From the NCBI GenBank assembly GCA_963920525.1, contig OY986437.1, positions 110,042,715-110,106,714 of the forward strand: DNA of 64,000 nt, written 5' to 3'. Below are positions 54,489 to 64,000 of this stretch, in pieces. The notes under the pieces are model-generated. The model had not been told where the DNA came from, searched no databases, and saw only the letters and a list, made by a program, of their open reading frames with translations. Source of the DNA: Dichetophora obliterata. Taxonomy: Eukaryota > Arthropoda > Insecta > Diptera > Sciomyzidae. Each line of letters starts with the position of its first letter. Position 1 is the first letter of the stretch. The translations under genes and the position numbers were made by a program.

Positions 54489-56056
54489 TTGAGATGTTGT
54501 AATGTTGTTTGGGCTGGTTCTTAAGATGATCTAATGCGGAGAAAGTGCGAAAAAGCTGTAGTATCTGAACTCTATTGTTATTGCATGTAATCTCACTTGG
54601 TAAAGGTTTAGAGGTCACGAATTTATTTTCTCATTTTTCCATACACTATGTATGGGGAAAATCCTTTTTACTGGTAAATTGAATTTTGGGTCATTATATT
54701 TTTAACAAAAAGGTTACAAAAAGAGACGTGCCCCTCAAATTTATCTTTTATGACATATCCAAATTTCATTTTCATCTAATTATTATTTGGTGGTCTGTAG
54801 CTCACTCCTAAGAGCTACCTGCATAAATTAATTCTTTTACTTACAAGCATTTCTAAAAAAGTCAATATCTCTTAGAGTATTTCATTTTGATTATTATTAT
54901 TGGTATTAAATTTTAGATAATGAAAGTTAAAACGCACAATGAAGAAAAAATTCATAGGGTTGTAGTATGTTGACATTTGCTGATTTATTTTTCAATATCT
55001 TATATAAAATTCCTTAAATAGGATTGCATTTGGCTTTTACTGATTTTTTGAATTGAGTGCTGCAACCAATAATTTTTTCATTGTTGTTATTTTTCTATTA
55101 AATTATTTCAATTAAATATAAAAATTAGAGGGCTTAGGAGAAAATTTATTGGTTAATTTTAATGTAAAATTCATAGACACTTTTGGGTACTTACTTTCAC
55201 TGAAATTGCACTAATTTTCGAGTAAGTTCGCGAAATGACAATGCAAAGATTTGCTCTTTCTGAAAGGCTATTGAATTGATCAGAGAAAAGAGTGTTTTAA
55301 GTTTAACAAACCTTTCATAGCAAATAATATTTTTTTTCAACAAATATTTTCTTGCAATAAGACAAAACTGTACTAAAGTATAAAGTTATTGATTTCAAAA
55401 TTATAAACATATTTCTTTCTTTGAAGTGTTGGAAGTTAACAAATAATTATCGAAACATTACATGTTATGTTATAGGTACTTATTATTATTTTAAATGCTG
55501 TCGAAATATTTTCCTTAAAATAGCTCAAACCTAAGATGGACTTGCACCATTTTCACAATAAAGATATTTACAATACCATTTCTACCTAAAACTTACTTTA
55601 TCCAAAAATTAAGGCAATCTGATTTTCTTTATCATAAATTGTTTACAGATAAAAAAATCATATTAAGTTTTATACATATATACTTATAGCCGCTTTACAT
55701 TGTCCTACTGTATGTTACGATATGTGAGAAAGAAAGTATAATCGAATACTATCATAATGTCATTTTTAATTTTTGAATGAAGACATTAAATTTTTTCCCA
55801 TTTAGGGCCGTTTTGTTCATAAGAGGCATAAATATGATTTAACTCGTGGATAACTATCCCTAGGTTAATTTTATTTCAATTGTATAAACCTCGAGACAAA
55901 AAATTGGTTTTGTTCACATTTTATCACGACTTTATGCTGCGAGCATAACTTCGATCTCAGTTTTTAACGCTTTCCATTGGAATGTAAGAATGTTCCACAT
56001 TAATTCAAAAATGTATTTGGATTTTCAAAAATACAACCGAAATTTTTTGACGTTGT
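54489..56056. other. AT-rich sequence, no gene seen
   Basis: Nothing recognisable on either strand. Confidence 0.4.
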
Positions 56057-56458
56057 CTGGTTTACACTCGTCAAGACTTGACGATCAAGTTTTGCATATT
56101 CCCTTTTGAACTTGACGCTTCAATTTACACTCGTCAAGAGATGACGGTCAATTTTTTCTTTTGCTTCTCCCTTTTCCATCTCAATTTTGCGCTGATGACG
56201 CCGAAATAATATTAAAAATAACGGGACAACCAACGAACACAAAATGAATTGCCCAAGAATTGCCAAAGAACGCCATGAAACACGAGGCTTGACCGTCAAG
56301 TCTTGACGAGTGTTGGTACCGGTTTATACTCGTCAAGACTTGACGATCAAGTCTTACCTTTGTGGATGAAAGACGTGGACATCAACGTGAAAGAGGAGGA
56401 AGTTCAAAAGGGAATGACCTAGAATTGATATCAATTCTTGACGAGTAGAAACGGGACA
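56057..56458. mobile_element. Nested foldback DNA with ACTCGTCAAGACTTGACG motifs
   Basis: Outer inverted ends TGTCTGGTTTACACTCGTCA (about 56055) and TGACGAGTAGAAACGGGACA (ending about 56459). Inside, ACTCGTCAAG(A/C)(C/G)(A/T)TGACG(A/G)TCAA recurs three more times in both orientations (near 56126, 56290-56313, 56337). It looks like one MITE inserted into another of the same family, or a complex foldback. Confidence 0.6.
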
Positions 56459-56464
56459 TAACCA

Positions 56465-56576
56465 GGGGCCGAATTACAGCATCCGTGATCGAGCAAAATT
56501 GTACAAGATTGATAGGCACTTGTCTCGTCGTGCTCTTCGTAATTTTGCTCGATCACGGATGCTGTAATTCGGCCCC
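56465..56576. mobile_element. 112-bp MITE, second copy of the intron MITE
   Basis: GGGGCCGAATTACAGCATCC at the left, GGATGCTGTAATTCGGCCCC at the right. The middle is the reverse complement of the copy at 18606-18717, so the two lie in opposite orientation with the same length. Only six bases separate it from the foldback block before it. Confidence 0.88.
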
Positions 56577-56739
56577 AGGACGTTCCGTATATTGATTTAA
56601 TTCAGTCGAAGATTGTTTTTTTTTCTTTTTTTTCTGTTTGTAAACATATGGTGTTTTTAGAAAAATGGACAGAAGAAATGCGCCTTAAATAAAATAAATT
56701 GAAAAACTTCAAAATGATTTATTAGTTATTATTTATTCA
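56577..56739. other. AT-rich spacer
   Basis: T- and A-rich runs only. Confidence 0.4.
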
Positions 56740-57066
56740 CGCTCCAGGATAGATGATGTTAAGTTGTACACGAGGAATCTCGCAAATTTATAAAATTTCC
56801 TGCTGGCCGCCAACCTTTCATCCTTTATGAGTAGCATTTTGATGAAATTTGATCGTAGCTGTGCAATCGCGATGGTCACTTTGGACAAAATAACACAAAC
56901 TGATGTTATGGAAACGCCGGCGAAGTCAGCTATGCTCTATTGCATTGATCCAAGCACCTGAGTGACCGGTCGTATATATCGTGATCTGCAGAGACAAAAT
57001 TGATCAGCATGGAATCATCTAATTTTATAACATTTTAATTTTGTCGTGAGTGTTCCAGAGATGATT
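56740..57066 (-). pseudogene. Harbinger transposase remnant, middle part
   Basis: On the minus strand the conceptual reading begins IESSLEHSRQN at the insertion point and after stops gives ITPIVQVLGSMQ-like pieces, then SIADFAGVSITSVCVILSKV and TIAIAQLRSNFIKMLLIKDE, ending KFYKFARFLVYNL. The order DFAGVSxTSVxxIxxxVxxAIAxLRxxFI ... FYxxARFPxV is the core of PIF/Harbinger (DDE_Tnp_4) nucleases. It contains stop codons and at least one frame change, and the catalytic part downstream is absent. It continues the fragment at 59496-59681, from which it is separated by an inserted 2.4-kb element. Confidence 0.72.
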
Positions 57067-57070
57067 CAAT

Positions 57071-59491
57071 CCATGGGCGTCCACAGGATTTGTTCTAGGG
57101 GACGACAATGGCATAAGGAAATCTAGAATGAACATAAACAAAATGTAACCTATATAATGCTATTTACTCCGATTTTTGGTACTAATTTTGTGAACGTGAT
57201 ACGCACACTACACCGGTGTGCCCACGCTAGTTCACATAAAAAAATCTAATATATTTTAAAGATCGTATAAAAATCTTTCTCGTATCATAACGTCTCGTTT
57301 CTTAAATGAAATAATGTAAGGCCTATATCCTTAAATGAAATTGCATTAATTACTATTGAGCGCCCAAGTTTTCAACTTTTAAAATAAGAATGCAAAAATT
57401 TACTAATGTTAAACCATAATTTTTTTTATTTGAAAACTAAAAAACAAACTAAATTTTTAGTCCATTTTTTAACTTTGGCGCCCTTCGAGCGGAATGAAAT
57501 TTTTCAGATTTGAACTTAGGAGGTGAAAATCCATATCAAAAGCAAAAATTAAAAATTTGAGTTGTCGCTATTCTTGAAATGTTTCCCGCATTCTAAGGGA
57601 GATATTTTTTAACGGATCTCACACCGCATTGACACCCATCTACTTATTCCTTTTTCTATCATAAATCAGTTCTAGCAGCTTGCAAGTGCCTACAATCGAG
57701 TAAGAAAATATACCTATTATCTGAATGATTTAAGAAATGTATTTTTTTAATTCAAAACGTATGAATAAATAAATAAAGAGGTACATGTATAATAGATGTG
57801 TTTTGGGTTTCATACATTTTCTTAACATATTCTAGGAATTCCTGCAAGGCTTGATTCTGAATCCTGGTTTACTATAAGCACGTGACGCGAAAAAAAGTCC
57901 AGAAAATTCTGAAACTAGGTGGGCCGCTAAATAACGTTAATTTTAAGAAGAATAAAATGATTGTTTCAAATCGAGTTTCCTATTAACGTTTATGTCATAA
58001 AAACTTTTGACTATACCAAATTCTTTTCGACAAAGATTTTTTCGAAAATTAGTTCTTGATCCAAAATTGCTTTTTTTTCGCTTTTGAAGCTTTGCTCCCG
58101 CATAGATCGCTGTAACTTTCTAAATATAAATGCTGCAGGATTGTTTTCCATTTAAGTAAGTTTAGGGAAAACTAAAAAAAAAATACAAATTGGATCATCT
58201 TTATGATAGGAAAGCAAGCCGACTTTTTTGAAAACATTAATTTTTTTATTAAATTTATTTTCTTTGTCTTCTGCTTGTTTACAATAGCTTTAAAACATAA
58301 ATTTGCTTATCGTCAAAGTTTATATCCGTTATTGACTTAATTGCCCCATGCTATCTGTTGCTACGAAGAATGATCTTCGACTAATAAGAAATATCATTCC
58401 TTAACATTCGTCAATTTCTCGTAGGAATAACTTCGTAGTTTCTTTCATCACATTCGTAGTATTTACTAAAAAAATCATTCGTAGGTAGACGGTACTCATT
58501 ATTCGTAAAAATGTACAATTGAAATCGTTCAGACTGGTTTGTCGAACAATTACCGAATATAAGGAAATGTGTGATTGCAAGGTGGCCGTAGCTAAATGGA
58601 GGAGTACGTGACCCATAAGCTAAGGAACCGCGGTTCAAACCCCAGCTGAACACTAGGTTTTTTTTCGTAACTAGGTATTAGGATCATTCTTAAATGTATT
58701 CGTACAATATACATTTGTTTTTGTACGAATTCGAATAAAATATTCGAAATGTGTACCAAATTACGTCCATTATACAAATTCTATTCGTGACTGAAAATTA
58801 CTGATAAAATTCGTACAAAAACTCTTTTTAATTTCAGAATACGTATTGAAAAGTGTTTGTGAAACAAGGGTAAATGAAATGGTATCGTGACTTATTAGGC
58901 CGTGTTCATATTACGCGTTTTTGTAGCGATTGCGACACCGCTCTACATTTTTTTTCGCAAATGCGACTGAAAATGAAGAAAATTAAATAAATGAATGTAT
59001 TAAAATACATACAAAATTCAGTATTTTTCAGCCGCTTATGCGAAAAAAGTGCTTGATATGAACACAGCCTTACAGCAACAGGTGCAACATACTATTTAAA
59101 AATTAATGGTTTAGCTCAGCTATACTAATAAATTATCATAAAAAATGTATTTTCGTATTCTCTTCAAAATATATTAAATACATAATGAACATATCGTCAT
59201 ATGAATTCAAAAAACCGTACTTAACAAACAATTCAAAATCGAATTTTTTAATGATTATGATGCACCTTATCAAAATACATGTTTCGCAAAATTTTACACT
59301 TCTGCAAATAAAAACGACATTTTTATTAACAAAGTTCTCAAAGCCCTAAGTTTAAGCGCAACTTACAATTTTTTCTTCTCTTAAAATTTTCTTATTTAAA
59401 CTTACGGCTTCTTTGATTTAATATGAAGATATATAAAAAATGTTCATTGTCTAGGGGGATGCTTGTCTTCCCCCTGCAGACGCCCATGACG
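57071..59491. mobile_element. 2.4-kb non-coding element inserted in the Harbinger remnant
   Basis: Ends CCATGGGCGTCCACAGG at the left and CCTGCAGACGCCCATGACG at the right are inverted, with CTAGA(CA)ATGAACAT matching further in (57122-57136 and 59443-59456). CAAT at 57067-57070 and 59492-59495 is the 4-bp target duplication. Removing the element and one CAAT rejoins the Harbinger frame, which independently confirms the ends. Inside I see no coding region: AT-rich DNA plus a SINE head at 58581. The superfamily is unknown. Confidence 0.7.
58581..58652 (+). repeat. tRNA-derived SINE head
   Basis: GGTGGCCGTAGCTAAATGGA carries an A-box-like sequence and GCGGTTCAAACCCCAGC the B box. It is related to the head at 12095 (shared GGCCGTAGC, CC(C/T)(A/C)TAAGCTAAG, CCAGCT). 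It lies inside the 2.4-kb element. Confidence 0.6.
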
Positions 59492-59495
59492 CAAT

Positions 59496-59681
59496 TAATT
59501 GGAGTACCCGTATAACAGCGACCTTCGGCAATCGGAAAAGATAAACGAAATCATTATCGTCCCACTTGTCCAGTCCAATGAGTTCCTGCATTTTATATTA
59601 CCTGCGTTCGGGCCGCAGTGTTATTTCCCCTTCATCATCGCCGTCGCTCCGATTCTCCCAGAAGTGCTCCAGACTATCCAT
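59496..59681 (-). pseudogene. Harbinger transposase remnant, N-terminal part
   Basis: Start ATG at 59681 on the minus strand: MDSLEHFWENRSDGDDEGEI, then a TAA after LRPERR, then MQELIGLDKWDDNDFVYLFR and LPKVAVIRVLQLI. The (D/E)xxFxxxFRLxKxxxxxxLxLI pattern opens PIF/Harbinger nucleases. The reading stops at the border of the 2.4-kb insertion, and IESSLEHS on its far side completes it. The GC content is clearly above the AT-rich surroundings, as expected for former coding DNA. Confidence 0.7.
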
Positions 59682-62240
59682 TTTTTATTTATTAATTTTC
59701 AAAAATTATATTTGCTGTTTTTATATAAATATTTTGACACCGAGTTTTGACATCAAATAAATAAAAAGAAGTAAAATGGGATTGATGAGAGCGAGATAAA
59801 ATGCTTAACCCAACCAAAAGGAATGAGTTAGTTATTTCGGGGGTTAAGCTACTTCGCCACCATTTTCATCTCCAGCTTGTAGAGTTAAATGACTAACCAC
59901 TATGAACAAATGAAGAACTGGAAAAGTACTGGCATTAAACCGTGAATAAATTTATCTCTCTGTAAAAAAAACGGCTCTTAGTCTATCACACAGAGTCGCA
60001 TCACACTTTTATACTTTACACTATACTAAAACTTAAAAATTTGTGTGATGCATCGGTTGTACATCTCCGAAGTCCGATCGGAAATATTTTCCATCTGAAA
60101 ATACATTACGAGTTGAAAATTTTCTCACTTAAATAATAAATTTCTTGTAAGTTTATAGTAAAATGCATCTCTGGTAGGATAGAATGTGTAATGAAATTAA
60201 AAACAAACCTAAAAATGAAAATGTAGTACGACATGCCAAAAATACCAAAAAAGATTTGAACACACTTTGTTTTCTGTTGTTTACACCATCTCACATGCAA
60301 GTTTTGACTTGTCGTAACACACAGTACAACCAAAAAAACACGAAGTAAATAATATCATATTCGGGGTCAATTTAACTCTTTTCGTGCATGGTATTTTGCC
60401 AAAGCTGTTAAAACTATGTTTAACTCCGTTTGTGTGTTCACTTTACTTCGAAATGTGGATTTGTTTGAGAAGTCGTACTGACTCCGTTTTGAGTTAGTTA
60501 GCGGTAAGGTTAGCGGACTTGCATTGAGAATTTTGAGTTTACTCAAAAAAAAAACTAGAATCAACTCATTTAAATGTAGCATGAAGCTTAAAAAATAAAA
60601 AAACTCATAAAAAAAAGAGTCAAATTGAAGAACCCGTAATTTCTTTTGTGTTTAATTATTTTTATTTATTTTTTATTTCAATTGAAAACAATGCAAATAA
60701 AAGACATGGTAAACGCCAAAAACAGAATCTCTTCTCAATACTCACAGAGCAGCTTATCCAATTTGGTAATTTTTAATCTCTATAATTTCTTATAAAACAA
60801 AGTTGATTTTTCACTTTTGAGCTAAAATTGCTCTCAACTCTCAAAATGTGTTTGAAAGGTGTTTCATTTCTTTAATTTGAAGGGGAATTTTTTTAAATAA
60901 GGGATTTTTGTATCTAATATATCTGAAAAGAGGAATAAATATATGCATTGCTTTTACAATTGGTTGCTGTAGTTTTGTTCGTCGAATGAGGGGAAAGATA
61001 TTTTTTAAGATATATCAAAATGTAGTCCGGATTAATCAACTGGGTAAACGCTAGGTTTAAGAAAGTTGTTTAAGAGATGAGTTATTTATGTTCCTATACA
61101 ATTGCAAAAGTGGACGCGGCATTAATGCTAGAATAATTAAGTTTGGTACAAAAACAGGTAGAACATTCTCAAGATGATTTGTGTTAAGTGAGCAGGGTTG
61201 CCTCAATGTTGTAATATATAAATTAAAAATTTGTTTATTAGTGTATAATGTAGTTTCGTCAATAAAATATGGTAAATATGGGACTCTAACATGTTCCAAG
61301 AACTCATACATTCCTCTAAAAAAATTGATGCATCTTGATTTTTATGAAAACAACAGTTATATACCAAAATTAATAAAATTGTTTAGTTTCCTAAAACTCT
61401 CTAAAAAAATACATCGTTGCCTGCTTTCTATAATTAAAAAAAAGAGAGATTTTGTAAAAAAAAACAGAGAGAAAGAGAGCATCTCAAAAGATGCTTCAAT
61501 TGGTTATACTGATATAAATGGTTGGTAATAACTAAAATATGAGATACATGTTCGTGATTTGATATTTACGAGATAGCGTGAAAAATGCAACAATTAAACA
61601 CAAAATATAAAAAGAATGCCGTTTATAGTTCATATCAAAAAATCTATAACTCCTTGGGGGGTGAAATGTATGAGCTGTTCCTATTAATTTTTCCCCTTTA
61701 ACACTTCTTTTGAGCTCAGCTATTCTCTATCTGCCATCCTTCAAGGTGTCCCAATACAAAAAACACAAAATGTGTACTTGTACTTGAATATTTGAGTGCT
61801 TTCTCTTCATTCAAAGTAAAACAAACAAACAAACGGAAATATTTGCTCGAGCAGACTCTGTTTCGTGCTAAACATAACTCCGTTTCAGTTTTAAAATACA
61901 AAGACGATCTTTATAGATGGTTGCAGTAAGTTTTAATGGAGTTAAAGGGACAAAGGTTCGGAGAAGCTGCAGATTTAATTTGAAACTGCTTTAAATATAC
62001 TTCAAGCTGTGAAAATGAGTTGTATCAAGCAAAAAAAATTTTATATTAACAAAAATAATTTTAATGCAATTCGTTTTGCGTTTTACTGCGACAAAATGTT
62101 TTTAACTTCTCAAAAACTCTTTTAACTCACGAAAAAACTAGGGTTAGGTCCACATATTTTTTTCGGTGTACAATAACATAAACTTAATACCATAAACTTA
62201 AATAACCTAAAAAAATAAGTAAGAAAAGCTGTAGTTGGTG
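59682..62240. other. AT-rich sequence, no gene supported
   Basis: The longest open stretch (61181-61528 plus, 115 codons) is Lys/Ile/Leu-rich with no known domain. I do not call it. No structured repeats were noticed. Confidence 0.4.
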
Positions 62241-62465
62241 TGAAATAGCCTGCACCACTGAATACACATGCTTGAAAAGTGGGCGGGCCACGTTCATTTT
62301 TGGTTCACAACTTCATATCGATCCCATGTGCTCACACACGGACTGACAGATGGACAGACGGATATGGAGGTGACGCTGATCAAGTATATACAAATATATC
62401 TATAACGGGCACTCCTCTTTTTGGACGTTTTAAACGTTTGCACAAAATCAATAAACCCAGACCAG
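62241..62465. repeat. Possible dispersed repeat with GACAGATGGACAGACGGATATG
   Basis: ACGGACTGACAGATGGACAG and the following TATGGAGGTGACGCTGATCA resemble the GTCCGTCTGTC-type dipteran repeat seen at 52305, in partly changed form. CAG at 62463-62465 abuts the next element. Confidence 0.35.
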
Positions 62466-63341
62466 TAGCTCGTTCCTGTAACAAAATCGGCAAGTTACCG
62501 ATTTATGTGACGTCAGCCGTTATCGATCCCTAGTTACCGATTTCGTGACAACTAAAGTTTCTGCACGTTTAAATCGGTAAAAGCTCAGACCGTGATGAAA
62601 TAGAACACAAATCGAGAAGAAAAGTTGCAAAATTGAGTCAAATGACAAGCAGCTGTTTACTCGAATATATTATTTTAGTTACGCTAATACTTTATAATAA
62701 TTAGGTGCTTGTCTTGTTAACAAAAAGTGAATATTTGCAGTTTAAGAAAATTAATTATGTAATAATGATGTGTATTAATGGTTGCGGAAATAATCAACGA
62801 TTACGAATGTAAATAATTTTACTCTTAGTGCTGTGCTGCAAAAACTTAGCAAATGTATGCAACCGGGTACTTTTTCATAGCTCAAACATATACTGTTTTA
62901 CTATAATTTTTAACTTTTAGTAAATAGGTATTACTTTTAAATTGCATTACTTTTAAAACTAAAACTTTTTTAAGAATAACAAAATATTTCAATTAGAAAA
63001 AATTTACCATTTTTAAAGGTATATTTCGAGTACTTATAACTAAATAATACACAAAATTACTGACATTAGATAAATCCGTAGAATTCTCACTTGCCGCAAG
63101 GCCAGTGAGAAAAGTGACACATTGTTATCGATTCACTTTACGTATAGAAACACTTTTTTAAAAGGTTCCATTGAAATGAAATCGGAACATGTGATAGCTT
63201 ATCGATTTGGAACGAACGAATCGAACAGAAATCGATTCAGATACGTATAGAAACATTGCAGATGAGAATGACATCAGAGTGACGTCAAATCGGTAATATG
63301 AGTCGATAACTACGATCGCTACGAGTTACAGGAGCGAGCTA
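62466..63341. mobile_element. 876-bp inverted-repeat element, CAG flanks
   Basis: TAGCTCGTTCCTGTAAC at the left and GTTACAGGAGCGAGCTA at the right match at 16 of 17 bases in inverted form. CAG lies directly outside both ends (62463-62465 and 63342-63344). Inside each end TTACCGATTT and GACGTCA motifs recur, again inverted. No coding region is seen. It was found by eye and the TIR is short, so moderate confidence. Confidence 0.55.
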
Positions 63342-63344
63342 CAG

Positions 63345-64000
63345 TTCAGGTATAGAGTATAACAAGAACACAAGAGAACAATAACACCGCACTGAATGTC
63401 AAGACTCCTTTGAACTTTTGAAGATAACACGAAGCTCTGCAAGTCTCTGCAGCTAATGGGAACACTTTATAATCTTAAAAAGTGAACTAACATTAGGAAA
63501 TAAAAATCATCGTGGGGAGCATAACTAAAAGTTTAAGAGAAATTCTAAAACACAGACGAATAATACAAAAATAAGTAGGTGGAGAAAACATAGATACTTA
63601 AAAAAATTCACTATATCTTAAAATTATTTTATTTCTTTTAATTAAGGTTAATACCTTTAACATCAATATCCATTTTGTAAATTTTAATTCAAAGACCTAT
63701 TTTAAATTTTTTTTGACACTCGAAATTTAACTTTAATACAAAGCCTCACACTGCACTAACCGACTGAACACGTGTTCTCACTTCTGATGCTATTTGTTAG
63801 AAAGTAGTTACCGCTAGATTTAAATAACAACAAATTTACCGTTGGGAAGCTTGATCATATAAGAGACTGTGAGTAACTTTTAATTTTAGAAATTTCAACT
63901 TTAAATGTTTATTTTTGGCCTATGGCAACAACTACAGTGAAGCGTGCGGAATAACAAAGTGGTTAGCATGAAAACATAACATAAGCCAATTTTCGTTTGC
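63345..64000. other. Window end, AT-rich, no gene seen
   Basis: No feature is recognised on either strand. Confidence 0.4.

Noticed and set aside
61181..61528. 115-codon open frame on the plus strand
   Set aside because: AT-rich, Lys/Ile-heavy, no recognisable motif, no splice or promoter context, and an overlapping open frame on the other strand.
1..64000. CRISPR arrays, operons, bacterial genes or phage
   Set aside because: Base composition, introns and transposon types are those of an insect nuclear genome. The tandem arrays have no spacers and are microsatellite or element-internal.

Overview
The window is eukaryotic and looks like a higher fly (Diptera: Brachycera; a tephritid-like fly is my best guess). 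The reasons are AT-rich DNA, very short GT-AG introns (55-80 bp), a cuticular protein gene with a Rebers-Riddiford domain, insect-type RTE, Ty3/gypsy, piggyBac, hAT and Harbinger elements, and many MITEs and tRNA-headed SINEs. There is no operon structure. I support only two host genes. Nearly everything else I can explain is mobile DNA or its remains.

Layout. 1-905: 3' part of a broken piggyBac transposase gene. 1624-4389: a complete DNA transposon with TTA target duplications and a two-exon transposase-like gene, carrying a nested MITE. 4.7-5.1 kb: degenerate AT repeat. 6.55-7.81 kb: three-exon RR-1 cuticle gene (+). 7.9-10.9 kb: a run of MITEs, including a 957-bp foldback with a tRNA-like sequence in each arm. 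12.1 kb: SINE. 13232-16144: a second complete DNA transposon with a spliced transposase-like gene (-). 16.9-17.3 kb: LINE remnant. 18.48-19.31 kb: second cuticle-type secreted protein gene (-), with a MITE inside its only intron. 20.7-21.1 kb: hAT remnant. 22101-25348: full-length RTE LINE with a 13-bp target duplication. 27906-28400: a very long (TATAG)n array, followed by a cluster of related MITEs. 31385-31828: Harbinger-type MITE with a MADF remnant. 35.2-35.7 kb: 5'-truncated LINE. 36.1-39.1 kb: two further inverted-repeat elements. 39762-51340: an 11.6-kb Ty3/gypsy retrotransposon on the minus strand with 2458-bp LTRs that look identical, and intact gag and pol. 54-59.7 kb: Harbinger-type MITE, nested foldback DNA, the second copy of the intron MITE, and a Harbinger transposase remnant split by a 2.4-kb element. 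62.5-63.3 kb: another inverted-repeat element. The rest is AT-rich DNA in which I see no gene.

How it fits together. The cuticle genes lie 11 kb apart in convergent orientation and share short G/RGKY-type repeats, suggesting part of a cuticle gene cluster. The transposons span many ages. The gypsy element looks very young. The RTE and the two autonomous-type DNA transposons are nearly intact but each carries one in-frame stop codon. The piggyBac, hAT, Harbinger and LINE pieces are old debris. Cross-mobilisation is plausible, because several MITEs have TTA/TAA duplications typical of PIF/Harbinger, but no intact Harbinger source is present here.
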